The translations under genes were made by a program, and so were the position numbers. From Kitasatospora purpeofusca (lineage in GTDB: Bacteria; Actinomycetota; Actinomycetes; Streptomycetales; Streptomycetaceae): a stretch of DNA of 64,000 nt. Each line of letters starts with the position of its first letter. The first letter of the stretch is position 1. This document shows, piece by piece, positions 25,227 to 34,049 of this stretch. The DNA is taken from the NCBI RefSeq assembly GCF_000718025.1, contig NZ_JODS01000005.1:186001-250000 (forward strand), given 5' to 3'. The notes under the pieces were generated by a model. That model was not told where the DNA came from. It did no database searches and saw only the letters and a program-made list of their open reading frames with translations.

Positions 25227-25640
25227 TCAGCCGGACGACGGCGGGGGAACATCCGGCGGACCCGGGGGTGGCGGCGGAGCCGACGGCGCGGCCGGCGGAC
25301 CGGCCCCCGGTGATCCACCGCTCCCCCGCAGGACGTCCAGGCGGTGCCGGTACTCCCCCGCGTCGATCTCACCGCGCGCGAACCGCTCCGCCAGCACCTG
25401 CTCGGCCGCCGGCCAGGCCGGCAGCACTCCACCCGACGGACCACCCGGACCACCGGGGCCACCCGGAGCCCCGCCCCACATGCCCTTGGGCGGCGGCGGA
25501 CCGGCGACCCGCGATCTCCGGGTCAGGAGCACCGCGACGACCACCAGCGCCACCACGGCCAGCAGCAGTCCCAGCGCGAACAGGCCCAGACCCCAGGGCC
25601 CGACGCCATGACCGTAGCCATGGCCGTTCCAGTGCCTCAT
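25227..25640 (-). CDS. Small membrane protein with a SHOCT domain
   Basis: 137 residues. One membrane helix (about residues 14-40, GLGLFALGLLLAVVALVVVAVLL), a Pro/Gly linker, and a SHOCT domain near residue 80 (AEQVLAERFARGEIDAGEYRHRLDVLRG), a short oligomerisation or targeting module. A His/Gly-rich start (HWNGHGYGHG) and a Pro-rich tail flank these. Function unknown. The ATG at 25640 follows GAGGAGG; a GTG directly upstream (25643) is in frame but closer to the ribosome site. Confidence 0.82.
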   Translation of the reverse strand: MRHWNGHGYGHGVGPWGLGLFALGLLLAVVALVVVAVLLTRRSRVAGPPPPKGMWGGAPGGPGGPGGPSGGVLPAWPAAEQVLAERFARGEIDAGEYRHRLDVLRGSGGSPGAGPPAAPSAPPPPPGPPDVPPPSSG

Positions 25641-25908
25641 CACGACCTCCTCACCACCCCGGTCGGTGAGCGGCCGCCTTGACCGACGGCCCGCCCCGGG
25701 GCGCTCGGCGCCTCACCACCATCGTGCGCCCCCGCGCGTCGGAGTGGCGTGAGGAGATGCCGCCCCACCGACCCGTGGGGCGCACGGGAGGCGGGAGAGC
25801 GCAGGAGGGCGGCCGAGCATACGCCGCCGGGAGGCCGCCGGACCGGGAAAGCCTCCGGACGCACCCGAGGCCGGACCGTCCCGCACCCGGCCGGGTAGCG
25901 TTCGCCCC

Positions 25909-26274
25909 ATGAACCACCACCCGTCGGCCGACGACCGCGAGCGCCTCGTCGCGGCCGGGGTACTGCTCCGCTACGCGGACCACCGCCCGCACCCGGCACT
26001 GGGCCACTCCACCATCGGCTACGTCTCGACGGCGCTCTGGTACGAACTCACCGCACTGGCCATCTCCCCCGACGCCGCGGCGGCCACGGCCCACGCCCTG
26101 CTCCGCGCCATCGCCGCCGACGCGGTGGACGCCGCCCTCCTGCCCGGCAACGAGACCGCGCCGCGCGACGACCTCTACGTGACCCACCCCGCGTACATCG
26201 GCCCGCGCCGCCGCACGGTCTGGTTCCAGCGCTCCGGACCGCGCGGCCTGGTGACGGCGATGTTCCCGCCGTAG
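25909..26274 (+). CDS. Conserved hypothetical protein, possibly leaderless
   Basis: 121 residues, soluble, alpha/beta mix. Visible segments: LVAAGVLLRYADHRPHPALGHSTIGYVSTALWYELTALA, then ALLPGNETAPRDDLYVTHPAYIGPRRRTVWFQR. I do not recognise the family. A -10-like TAGCGT at 25896-25901 would start transcription at about the ATG, and there is no ribosome site, so the message may be leaderless. It is convergent with the membrane-protein gene at 26351. GC bias and ending support a real gene. Confidence 0.6.
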   Translation: MNHHPSADDRERLVAAGVLLRYADHRPHPALGHSTIGYVSTALWYELTALAISPDAAAATAHALLRAIAADAVDAALLPGNETAPRDDLYVTHPAYIGPRRRTVWFQRSGPRGLVTAMFPP

Positions 26275-26350
26275 AACCCGGCTCCCGAGCCGATCGCGCG
26301 ACGGGGGCACAGCGGCCGTGCCACATCGCCGCGGGCCGTCGGACACCGCC

Positions 26351-26842
26351 TCAACGCCGCGCCGGGCCCCGTCCTCGCGGGCGGCCCCCGGCGCGCTGCC
26401 GGCGGGCGTGGCGCACGTACATCACCGTCCCCGCCGCCGGGGCACCGACCAGGACGAGGGAGAGCCCCACCGGGAGCACCCCCGCCAGCACCGTCGGTGA
26501 GACGTACGCCGTTCCGGACGAACCGTCCGCCAGCCGCGCCCGGGCCGTTTGCGAGCGGGCATCCCCCTCGACGCGGACATCGAAGGCCGGACCGCCGCTG
26601 TCAGCGGTGAAGACACCGGAGCAGGACGTCGAGGTTCCCTGGCCCGCCCCGATGTCGTGCGTCCAGCAGGTGACTCCGGTCACCGTCCCCGGCTCGCCCC
26701 AGAGCGTCGCCCGCAGCTCGTCGGTGAAGTTCGCCAGCACGGCGTAGGCCAGGATGACGCCGACCATGCAGGCCAGCACGAGCCACGGGACGGGTCCGAC
26801 CTCCTCCGGCTGCCGGTACGCAGCATCCTCGGCCTCGCTCAT
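26351..26842 (-). CDS. Two-helix membrane protein of unknown function
   Basis: About 163 residues. Helix 1 (WLVLACMVGVILAYAVLANF, about residues 19-38) and helix 2 (VLAGVLPVGLSLVLVGAPAAGTVMYV, about residues 115-140) flank an outside loop of about 75 residues with two cysteines (VTCWTHDIG, STSCSGVF) that may pair. The layout recalls small DUF3592-like membrane proteins, but that is not certain. The C terminus is Arg/Gly-rich. The start is uncertain: ATG at 26842 (MSEAED) is used; ATG at 26872 adds ten residues. Confidence 0.65.
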   Translation of the reverse strand: MSEAEDAAYRQPEEVGPVPWLVLACMVGVILAYAVLANFTDELRATLWGEPGTVTGVTCWTHDIGAGQGTSTSCSGVFTADSGGPAFDVRVEGDARSQTARARLADGSSGTAYVSPTVLAGVLPVGLSLVLVGAPAAGTVMYVRHARRQRAGGRPRGRGPARR

Positions 26843-26965
26843 CCCCACCCCGGATCGTCGACGGACCTCCATGGTGGCCGGTCCGGGACGCTCTCGGAAG
26901 GCCCTCCGCGCATCGTCGCCGGGCCGGTCGGACGTGGTGCACCGACGTGCGCGACAGGTCCGGGA

Positions 26966-27652
26966 TCACGCACCGCCCGGGACGACCGGCGCGTCCGGAG
27001 CGCCCCGTTCGATCCGCAGGCTGTGGCACGTCCAGCTGAGCAGGTCGGACCCGAAGATCGGCGGCCGGTCGTGGTAGGCGCCGTCCGCGACGGACAGATT
27101 GACGATCAGGTAGGCGTGCCAGTCCGCGCCCACTCCGCGCCGGTCGGCGTGGATCAGGGTGCCGTCGACGAACCAGTCGACCGAATGGGCACCGAAGACC
27201 GTCCGCAGGTCGAAGGTCACGCCGGGGGCTATGCCGGCCTCGGCGCCGTGCCAGTAGCGGTAGCCGCCCCGGACGTGGTTGGAGATCTCCAGCAGGTCCG
27301 GGTTGTCGGGGTGGTACTCGAAGACGTCGATCTCGTTGCCGCCGTCCCGCCAGGTCCAGATGGCCGGCCAGGCGCCGAGTTCGCGGGGCAGGGTGATCCG
27401 CGCGCTCAGCACGTCCCCGGTGCGGACCTGGAAGCCCTCGGGGCTGCCCTCGGTGGTCAGCAGATTGCACGTCCAGAGCTCGCCGCCGTGGCGCCGGACG
27501 GCGGTGAAGATCCCGCCGGGGCAGTACGCGCGGCTGAGGAAGTCGAGTTTGTGGTCCCCCCGGTTGGTCGGCCCCATCCGGGGATAGGCGCTGCTGCGCC
27601 CCGCGATCCACTGGCTGGTCGATGTGAAGTCCGCGTCGAACACGACGGCCAC
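26966..27652 (-). CDS. Glycoside hydrolase family 16-like protein, no signal peptide
   Basis: About 228 residues with a concanavalin-like beta sandwich. WPAIWTWRDGGNEIDVFEYHPDN contains the GH16 catalytic ExDxxE pattern (EIDVFE), and HSVDWFVDGTLIH and HAYLIVNLSV follow GH16 strands. GH16 enzymes cut or rearrange beta-glucans and galactans and are usually secreted, but here no signal peptide is seen. GTG at 27652 is chosen since GGGGAGG lies 5 bases upstream; a GTG at 27670 lacks a site. It is downstream of the CBS/BON gene on the same strand. An AT-rich box lies between them. The role could be intracellular or the export route unusual. Confidence 0.72.
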   Translation of the reverse strand: MAVVFDADFTSTSQWIAGRSSAYPRMGPTNRGDHKLDFLSRAYCPGGIFTAVRRHGGELWTCNLLTTEGSPEGFQVRTGDVLSARITLPRELGAWPAIWTWRDGGNEIDVFEYHPDNPDLLEISNHVRGGYRYWHGAEAGIAPGVTFDLRTVFGAHSVDWFVDGTLIHADRRGVGADWHAYLIVNLSVADGAYHDRPPIFGSDLLSWTCHSLRIERGAPDAPVVPGGA

Positions 27653-27710
27653 GGCTGCCTCCCCGGTCACCGGCGGCGCGGCGGCCCGCTACCGCCGCAC
27701 ACGCAGGGTG

Positions 27711-27738
27711 ATATTCCCTATACGCACCGCAATATTCG
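27711..27738 (-). promoter_or_regulatory. AT-rich element upstream of the GH16-like gene
   Basis: ATATTC at 27711-27716 and AATATTCG at 27731-27738 are direct copies in a short AT-rich island that stands out against the GC-rich surroundings. A minus-strand reading contains TATAGG and AATATT, so promoter and regulator sites could lie here. Confidence 0.35.
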
Positions 27739-27812
27739 AAGCGGACGCTCCGGATCCAGCCGATTCCCGATCGAACGGAGTGGCGAGGGGCGGCGGGCGC
27801 GGGCGTACAGGG

Positions 27813-28685
27813 TCAGCGGACCGGCGCAGGCGCGTCGCTCCCGCGCGCGCTGCCGTTGCGCGCGCCCCCGGCCCGACCGTCGGCCCCTCGCCCTCCAGCG
27901 CCTCGCCCGGGGCTCCCGGGGCCCTCGACGCCCCCGGCGGAACCGGCGGCACCGGCGGAACCCGCAGAACCGGCAGAACCCGAACCGGCTCCGCCGCCCG
28001 CGCCGTCCGCGCCGCCCGGGGAGTCGCCCTCCGGGCCCAGGCCGCCGAAGGTGTCGGCGCTCAGCCGGTCGGTCACCGACACCACGCCGTCCACCGAGCG
28101 GCAGAGGTTCAGCACGATCGGCACGAGGTGCGGCTCCGGCACCGTGCCGCTGAGCACCACCCGCCCCTGGTCGACCTCGACGCCGACCAGGGCCGGGCTC
28201 ACGCCCTCGACCCGGCCGAGCACCTCCTCGACGATCTCCCGGCGGATCACCCGGTCCTCGCGCAGGAAGACCCGGAGCAGGTCCCCCCGGCTCACCATGG
28301 CGAAGACCCGGCCGTCCTCGTCCAGCACCGGCAGCCGCTTCACACCGTGCCGGCCCATCAACCGGGCCGCCGCGACGACGCTGGTCGACGGGGTGATGCA
28401 GACCACCGGTCCGCTCATCAGATCGGCGGCGGTGACGGAGCCGTCCGGACCGGGCCTGACCGCGCCGGGCGGTGGGATCAGACTGCCCTGGTCCTCCTGT
28501 GCCGCCAGGGTGAGCAGTAGGTCCGCCTCCGAGACGATGCCGAGCGGCCGGCCGTCGTCGTCCACCACCGGCACTCCGGTGATGTCGTACTCGGCCAGTA
28601 GCGCGACGATCTCCCGGAAGCCGGTCTCGGGCATCACCCGGACCACGGGACTGGTCATCACTGATTCGACGGTGGCATGCCGCAC
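27813..28685 (-). CDS. CBS-domain pair with BON domain
   Basis: 290 residues. Two CBS motifs (about residues 8-60: VMTSPVVRVMPETGFREIV, DITGVPVVDDDGRPLGIVSEADLL; and about 90-145: LMSGPVVCITPSTSVVAAAR, GVKRLPVLDEDGRVFAMVSRGDLL) form an adenosyl-nucleotide-binding module. A BON domain (about residues 148-215) follows: VLGRVEGVSPALVGVEVDQGRVVLSGTV. The last 70 residues are Gly/Ser/Ala repeats. Such proteins are common in stress or dormancy regulons of streptomycetes. GTG at 28685 follows GAGGTG. A DevR-like sequence lies in the divergent upstream region. Confidence 0.9.
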   Translation of the reverse strand: MRHATVESVMTSPVVRVMPETGFREIVALLAEYDITGVPVVDDDGRPLGIVSEADLLLTLAAQEDQGSLIPPPGAVRPGPDGSVTAADLMSGPVVCITPSTSVVAAARLMGRHGVKRLPVLDEDGRVFAMVSRGDLLRVFLREDRVIRREIVEEVLGRVEGVSPALVGVEVDQGRVVLSGTVPEPHLVPIVLNLCRSVDGVVSVTDRLSADTFGGLGPEGDSPGGADGAGGGAGSGSAGSAGSAGAAGSAGGVEGPGSPGRGAGGRGADGRAGGARNGSARGSDAPAPVR

Positions 28686-29009
28686 GCCGGTTCACCTCGT
28701 CCGCGAGCACCGTCCGGCCGGACCTCGGTCGTCCGGTCGGCTGTACGAGGAGCATCTCCCCCGACCGGCCGATCCGCCAGGGGCCAAGGGGCTGAATCGC
28801 GGGGACCAACGGCCCCTGGCCCCGAACACCGCGTTTACCGGGCCCGGCGCCGCACCGCGCGGGTGCCCCGGCCCGGCGCGCGCCCCCGACCCGCTGGGCC
28901 GGACGGGCCGGACCGGCCGATCGGGGTGCGCAGGACACCTGCGGCGCGGGTACGCCTTCCGGCCGGACCGCCCACCGGCGACCGCCCACCGCCGACCCCG
29001 GGAGCCACC
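28686..29009. other. 324-bp divergent intergenic region with a possible DevR-type site
   Basis: Between the CBS/BON gene and the SDR-DUF2867 gene. Inverted arms CCAGGGGCC (28777-28785) and GGCCCCTGG (28811-28819) are perfect. GGGGACCAACGGCCC at 28801-28815 resembles the GGGACnnnnGnCCC site of DevR/DosR-type dormancy regulators. No gene is seen; both promoters should be here. Confidence 0.45.
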
Positions 29010-30659
29010 GTGACCCACGCCACCAGCCCCGACGACCGGCCCACCGACCAGCCCGACGACGGACCCGACGACCGGCCCGACGACCGGCAGACCGACCGGC
29101 CGAACGACCCACCCCCCGGCGGACCGCTGCGCTGCCTGGTCACCGGGGCCACCGGCTACATCGGCGGACGGCTGGTGCCGGTCCTGCTCGACGCCGGCCA
29201 CACCGTGCGGTGCCTGGTCCGGGCCCCGGACCGGCTGCGGGACCACCCCTGGCGGAGCCGGGTCGAAGTGGTCACCGGGGACGTCACCCGCCCCGAGAGC
29301 CTCACCGACGCCTTCACGGACGTCGACGTCGCCTACTACCTGGTGCACTCGCTCGGCACCGGCCCGGACTTCGAGGCCACCGACCGGGCCGCCGCCGGGG
29401 CGTTCGGGCGGGCGGCGGCGTCGGCCGGGGTACGCCGGATCGTCTACCTGGGCGGCCTCGCCCCCGCCGGAGTCCCGGCCGGGCGGCTCTCCCCGCACCT
29501 GCGCTCGCGGGTCGAGGTCGGCCGGGTGCTGCGGGCGAGCGGCGTGCCGACCGCGGAACTGCGGGCCGCGGTGATCATCGGCTCCGGCTCGGCGTCCTTC
29601 GAGATGCTGCGCCACCTCACCGAACGGCTGCCGGTGATGGTGACCCCGCGCTGGGTGGACACCCGGATCCAGCCGATCGCCGTCCGCGACGTGCTGCGGC
29701 TGCTGGTCGGGGCCGCGACGCTGCCGCCCGAGCTCGACCGCGCCTTCGACATCGGGGGCCCCGAGGTGCTGACCTACCGCCGGATGATGGAGCGGTACGC
29801 GGCGGTGGCGGGACTGCCGCGCCGGCTGATCCTCGCCGTGCCGGTCCTCACTCCCCGGCTCTCCAGCCTCTGGGTCGGCCTGGTCACCCCCGTGCCCGGG
29901 TCGATCGCCCGGCCGCTGGTGGAGTCGCTGCGGTACGAGGTGGTCCGCTCCGAGCACGACCTCGACCGCTTCCTGCCCGAGCCGCCGGGCGGCGCCGTCG
30001 GCTTCGACGACGCCGTCCGGCTGGCACTGCGGCGGATCAGGGACGCGGACGTCGCCACCCGGTGGTCCTCCGCCTCGCTGCCCGGCACCCCCAGCGACCC
30101 GCTGCCCACCGACCCGGACTGGGCCGGCGGCAGCCTCTACCAGGACGTCCGGGAGCTCCGGGTGGACGTCGACCCGGCCGCGCTGTGGCGGGTGGTGGAG
30201 GCGATCGGCGGCGACAACGGCTGGTACTCCTTCCCGCTCGGCTGGGCGGTGCGGGGGTGGGTGGACCGGCTGCTCGGCGGGGTCGGCCTGCGGCGCGGGC
30301 GGCGGGACCCGGCGCGGCTGCGGGTCGGCGAGTCGCTCGACTTCTGGCGGGTGGAGGAGCTCCAGCCCGGACGGCTGCTGCGGCTGCGCGCCGAGATGCG
30401 GCTGCCCGGCCCGGCCTGGCTGGAGCTGACCGTCACCCCGGACGGCCGGGGCGGCGCCCGGTACCGGCAGCGGGCGCTGTTCCACCCGCGCGGGCTGGCC
30501 GGGCACGCCTACTGGTGGGCGGTGGCGCCCTTCCACGCCGTCGTGTTCGGCGGGATGGCCCGCCGGATCACCGAGGAGGCCGCGCGCGGTGGCGAGGGAG
30601 GTACCGGGGGAAGGGCCGGGGGAAGTCCCGGGGAAGGCCCCGGGGACGGCACGCCCTGA
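29010..30659 (+). CDS. NAD(P)-binding SDR-like protein fused to a DUF2867 domain
   Basis: 549 residues. After a D/R/P-rich leader, residues about 40-320 are an extended SDR: CLVTGATGYIGGRLVPVLL is the TGxxGYIG dinucleotide loop, and VDVAYYLVHSLGTG and RRIVYLGGLAP follow. From about residue 360 to 530 it is DUF2867-like (SLYQDVRELRVDVDPAALWRVVEAIGGDNGWYSFPLGWAVRGWVDRLLGG), a SRPBCC-type fold. The layout is typical of conserved actinobacterial proteins without a proven substrate. GTG at 29010 follows GGGAG. It has a Gly/Glu tail. Convergent with the MarR gene. Confidence 0.88.
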   Translation: MTHATSPDDRPTDQPDDGPDDRPDDRQTDRPNDPPPGGPLRCLVTGATGYIGGRLVPVLLDAGHTVRCLVRAPDRLRDHPWRSRVEVVTGDVTRPESLTDAFTDVDVAYYLVHSLGTGPDFEATDRAAAGAFGRAAASAGVRRIVYLGGLAPAGVPAGRLSPHLRSRVEVGRVLRASGVPTAELRAAVIIGSGSASFEMLRHLTERLPVMVTPRWVDTRIQPIAVRDVLRLLVGAATLPPELDRAFDIGGPEVLTYRRMMERYAAVAGLPRRLILAVPVLTPRLSSLWVGLVTPVPGSIARPLVESLRYEVVRSEHDLDRFLPEPPGGAVGFDDAVRLALRRIRDADVATRWSSASLPGTPSDPLPTDPDWAGGSLYQDVRELRVDVDPAALWRVVEAIGGDNGWYSFPLGWAVRGWVDRLLGGVGLRRGRRDPARLRVGESLDFWRVEELQPGRLLRLRAEMRLPGPAWLELTVTPDGRGGARYRQRALFHPRGLAGHAYWWAVAPFHAVVFGGMARRITEEAARGGEGGTGGRAGGSPGEGPGDGTP

Positions 30660-30701
30660 GCGGCCGACCGCACGGCCCGCCGGCCAGCGGCCGGCCGTCG
30701 G

Positions 30702-31220
30702 TCAGCGCTCCCGGCGCAGGTCGGCCAGTTCCCCGGTGATCCGGCCGAGGAAGCGCGCCACCGCGGCGATTTCCGCCGGGGTGAACTCGGCGCGCACCGT
30801 CTCGGTCCGCCGGGCCACCGGCGCGAACCACTCCGCCGCCATCCGGCCGGCGCCCGGCAGGTAGTGCACCAGGACCAGGCGCCGGTCGGCGGCGTCCCGG
30901 CCGCGGCGGATGTGCCCGGCCCGCTCCAGCCGGTCCAGCACGGCGGTGACGGCGCCCGAGGAGAGGCCCAGTTCCTCGCCCAGCCGTCCGGGCGTGATCC
31001 CGCCGCTGCCGGACCCGCCGGGCTCCGGGGCCGCGCGCATGACCGCCAGCAGCGCCTGGACGTCCGTCGTGTGCAGGCCGCTGGCGCCGGCGAAGCCGTG
31101 GCCGAGCAGGTGCATCTCGGAGGCGAGGTCCTGGAGCAGCCGTCCGAGCGCCGGTCCGCCGGGCGGTACCTGCCCCTGGTCGGGCTCCTGCTGTTCCTGC
31201 TGCTCCCCCTGCTCGGACAA
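30702..31220 (-). CDS. MarR-family regulator (TTG start), likely controls the MMPL unit
   Basis: 172 residues. MarR winged helix: GITPGRLGEELGLSSGAVTAVLDRLERAGHIRRGRDAADRRLVLVHYL holds helices 3-4 and the wing with D-x-R-R. The N terminus is Gln/Glu-rich. The TTG at 31220 has GGAGAA eight bases upstream and no better start. It lies directly after the MMPL transporter gene (74-bp gap), same strand. Two operator-like boxes with an ATCTCT...AGAGAT symmetry lie upstream of the MMPL gene and upstream of the small membrane gene, which suggests local control. Confidence 0.86.
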   Translation of the reverse strand: MSEQGEQQEQQEPDQGQVPPGGPALGRLLQDLASEMHLLGHGFAGASGLHTTDVQALLAVMRAAPEPGGSGSGGITPGRLGEELGLSSGAVTAVLDRLERAGHIRRGRDAADRRLVLVHYLPGAGRMAAEWFAPVARRTETVRAEFTPAEIAAVARFLGRITGELADLRRER

Positions 31221-31294
31221 GGTGTGTTCTCCGGTCGCGTACGGCGTCGATCCAACCCGTTCAGCCTAACGGCGCCGCGCCGCCGCCCCGCGGA

Positions 31295-33559
31295 TCACCC
31301 CCCGGTGCCCGACCCGACCTCGGCCGATTCCGCAGCCGACACCGACCCCGGCCGAGGACCCCTCCGGCCGGACCCGGCCGGCCACCAGACCCGGTCGCCG
31401 AGGTCCCGCACCAGCGCGGGCACCAGCAGCGAACGGACCAGCAGGGTGTCCAGCAGCACCCCGAACGCCACGATGAAGGCGATCTGGGCGAGGAAGGCCA
31501 GCGGGATCACCCCGAGCGCGGCGAAGGTCGCGGCCAGCACCACACCCGCCGAGGTGATCACCCCGCCGGTGGCGGTGAGCCCGCGCAGCACCCCCTCGCG
31601 GGTGCCGACGCGCAGCGACTCCTCGCGGACCCTGGTCATCAGGAAGATGTTGTAGTCCACCCCGAGCGCGACCAGGAACACGTACCCGTACAGCGGCACC
31701 GAGGGGTCCACCGCGGAGAAGCCGAACACGTGCGGGAACACCACCGCGCTGACCCCGAGCGTGGCGAGGTAGGAGAGCGCGACGGTGGCGGCCAGCAGCA
31801 GCGGCGCCACCAGGGAGCGCAGCAGCAGGACCAGCACGGCCAGCACGCAGAGCAGCACCACCGGGGTGATCAGGCGCCGGTCGTGGGCGGCGGTGGTCCG
31901 GGTGTCCTCCTGCTGGGCGGTGTAGCCGCCGACCAGTGCCCGCGCGTCGGGCACGGCGTGCACCGCGTCCCGCAGCCGGAGGACGGTGGCGATGGCCGCG
32001 TCGCTGTCGGCCGGGTCGGTGAGTGTGGCCTCCAGCCGCACCCGGCCGTCCACGACCAGCGGCGCGGCACCCGGCGCGGCACCGGACGCGCCGCCCTGCC
32101 CGCCGCCCTGCGCGGCACCCGGCGCCCCGGCGGTGGTGGCGCGGACGGCGGCGACCCCGGGCACGGCGGCGGCCGCCTCGGTGACGGGCGCGGCGCGGTC
32201 GGCGGCGGCGATGATGACGGCGGGGTTGCCGCTGCCGCCGGGGAAGTGCGCGGAGAGCAGCCGTTGGCCGGCCGCCGAGGGCTGGGCCTTGACGAAGAGT
32301 TCGCTCTGCGGGACGCCGCCGGCGTCCAGGGTCGGGGCGAGGGCGGCGAGCCCCGCCAGGAGCACCAGGCTCCCCGCCCACAGGGCGCGCGGGCGGCGGG
32401 CGACCAGCTCGGCCACCCGGGCCCAGACGGCGTTCACCGGGGCCCGTCCGTCGGCGGCGGGCCGGGCCGGCCAGTAGGCGGCCCGGCCGGCCAGTACCAG
32501 TGCGGCGGGCAGGAAGGTGAGCGCGGAGAGCACCGCGCAGGCGATCCCGATCGCGCCGACCGGGCCGAGGGCGCGGTTGTTGGTGAGGTCGGAGAGCAGT
32601 AGGACGAGCAGGCCGAGGGCGACGGTGGCGCCGGAGGCGGCGATCGGTTCGAGCGAGTGCCGCCAGGCGGTGCGCATCGCGGCGAACCGGTCGCCGTGCA
32701 GGTGGAGTTCCTCGCGGAAGCGGGCCGAGAGCAGCAGTCCGTAGTCGGTGGCGGCGCCGATGACGAGGATCGACAGCAGGCCCTGGACCTGGCCGTCCAC
32801 GGTGACCAGGCCGTGGTCGGCGAGCAGGTAGACCAGGGCGCAGGCGATGCCGAGAGCGAAGACCGCGCCGAGGATCACCAGCAGTGGCAGCAGCAGGGCG
32901 CGGTAGACGGCGAGCAGGATGAGCAGGACGACGCCGAGGGCGACGCCGAGCAGCAGGCCGTCGATGCCGGCGAACGCGCCGCCGAGGTCGGCCGCGATCG
33001 CGGCGGGTCCGGCCAGGCCGACGGTGGTGCCGGGGACCTGTTCGGCGAGTTCGCGGACGGCGCGCACGGTGTCGCCGGTCTCCCGGCCGAGGTCGGCGCG
33101 CAGTTGGACGACGCCCTGGAGGGCCTGTCCGTCGGCGGCGGGCAGGGCGGGCGAGACCCGTCCGGTGGCGCCGGGCAGGGCCGCGGCGGCCCGCAGGGCC
33201 TGTTCCGCGGCGGCGTGCCCGGTCCCGTCGAGGGGGCCGCCGCGGCTCTCCCAGACGATGATCACGGGCACCGCGTTGTCGGTCCGGAAGTCGGCGCCGA
33301 GCCGGGCGGCCTCGGTGGACTCGGCGCTGCGGGGCAGGAAGGCGGCCCGGTCGTTGGTCGCGACCTCGCCGAGTCGGCCCGCGTAGGAGCCGAAGGCTCC
33401 GCCGAGGCCGAGCCAGACGATCAGCAGCGCGAGCGGGACGAGCAGCCGGGCGCGGCGGCGCCGGGCGGACGGGCCGGGTGTCGGGGCCCCGCCCGGAGGT
33501 GACGGCGCGGGAGGCACCGGGGCGGGCGGTGGGGCGGCGTGGGGACGGTCAGCGGGCAT
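31295..33559 (-). CDS. MMPL-family RND transporter
   Basis: 754 residues, near the usual size for streptomycete MMPL exporters. An N-terminal helix (ARLLVPLALLIVWLGLGGAFGSYAG) and a large outside loop are followed by five to six helices (GLLLGVALGVVLLILLAVYRALLLPLLVILGAV...), a repeat of that pattern, and the MMPL signature region GAATDYGLLLSARFREEL and ALGVDYNIFLMTRVREES (the proton-relay Asp-Tyr pairs). It should export a lipid or hydrophobic drug using the proton gradient. ATG at 33559. Downstream of a small membrane gene and upstream of marR, a likely drug/lipid efflux unit. A -10 TATGAT within a MarR-like box precedes it. Confidence 0.93.
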   Translation of the reverse strand: MPADRPHAAPPPAPVPPAPSPPGGAPTPGPSARRRRARLLVPLALLIVWLGLGGAFGSYAGRLGEVATNDRAAFLPRSAESTEAARLGADFRTDNAVPVIIVWESRGGPLDGTGHAAAEQALRAAAALPGATGRVSPALPAADGQALQGVVQLRADLGRETGDTVRAVRELAEQVPGTTVGLAGPAAIAADLGGAFAGIDGLLLGVALGVVLLILLAVYRALLLPLLVILGAVFALGIACALVYLLADHGLVTVDGQVQGLLSILVIGAATDYGLLLSARFREELHLHGDRFAAMRTAWRHSLEPIAASGATVALGLLVLLLSDLTNNRALGPVGAIGIACAVLSALTFLPAALVLAGRAAYWPARPAADGRAPVNAVWARVAELVARRPRALWAGSLVLLAGLAALAPTLDAGGVPQSELFVKAQPSAAGQRLLSAHFPGGSGNPAVIIAAADRAAPVTEAAAAVPGVAAVRATTAGAPGAAQGGGQGGASGAAPGAAPLVVDGRVRLEATLTDPADSDAAIATVLRLRDAVHAVPDARALVGGYTAQQEDTRTTAAHDRRLITPVVLLCVLAVLVLLLRSLVAPLLLAATVALSYLATLGVSAVVFPHVFGFSAVDPSVPLYGYVFLVALGVDYNIFLMTRVREESLRVGTREGVLRGLTATGGVITSAGVVLAATFAALGVIPLAFLAQIAFIVAFGVLLDTLLVRSLLVPALVRDLGDRVWWPAGSGRRGPRPGSVSAAESAEVGSGTGG

Positions 33560-33603
33560 GGCGGGGCGCGCTCCGGGCCTGGGCGGGGTCGTGGACAGCC
33601 CGG

Positions 33604-33628
33604 ATCATATCTCTCGACGATTAAGAGG
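33604..33628 (-). promoter_or_regulatory. MarR-like box and -10 element before the MMPL gene
   Basis: On the minus strand CCTCTTAATCGTCGAGAGAT ends in TATGAT (33609-33604), a near-consensus -10. The sequence shares CGTCGAGAGATA with the box at 34054-34077. It overlaps the TAA stop of the upstream gene. Confidence 0.5.
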
Positions 33629-34013
33629 CTTGACGGGTGGAGAGGTTTCGCGGTCGCGCCAGGAGTCCGGCCACCGAGAGCGCGCCCCAGCCGACCGAGA
33701 CGGCGACGGCCATCACCCGGTGCCGGCGGGCCGGGAGGGCGGTGGCGAGCAGTGCGGCGTCGCCCAGGTCGGAGGCGATCCGCAGGGCGGTGGCGGTGCG
33801 CAGCGCGACGTCGTTCGGGGCGAGGGCCATGGCGAGGCCGCAGGCGGCGTCGCGCAGGGCCAGCGGGCGCAGGCAGGCGGCGACCGGCGCGGGCACCGAT
33901 CCGTCCGGCGCGGTGAGGCCGGAGGGGCGGGCCAGCAGGGCGGGCCGGCGGGCGACGGCGATGCCGTAGACGGCGGTGGCGGCGCCGGTGAGTCGCAGCA
34001 GGGGCTGGTGCAT
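33621..34013 (-). CDS. Small membrane protein upstream of the MMPL transporter
   Basis: 130 residues with about four hydrophobic helices (LLRLTGAATAVYGIAVA, LALRDAACGLAMALAP, LGDAALLATAL, VMAVAVSVGWGALSVAGLLA), similar in style to DUF4267-like proteins. Its function is unknown. The ATG at 34013 follows GGGAGG. It ends 61 bp before the MMPL start, so it is probably the first gene of an operon with MMPL and marR. A perfect inverted-repeat box and -10 TAGGAT lie just upstream. Confidence 0.75.
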   Translation of the reverse strand: MHQPLLRLTGAATAVYGIAVARRPALLARPSGLTAPDGSVPAPVAACLRPLALRDAACGLAMALAPNDVALRTATALRIASDLGDAALLATALPARRHRVMAVAVSVGWGALSVAGLLARPRNLSTRQAS

Positions 34014-34049
34014 GGTGGTGACCTCCCGATGGGCTGGCGGACGGGGCGG

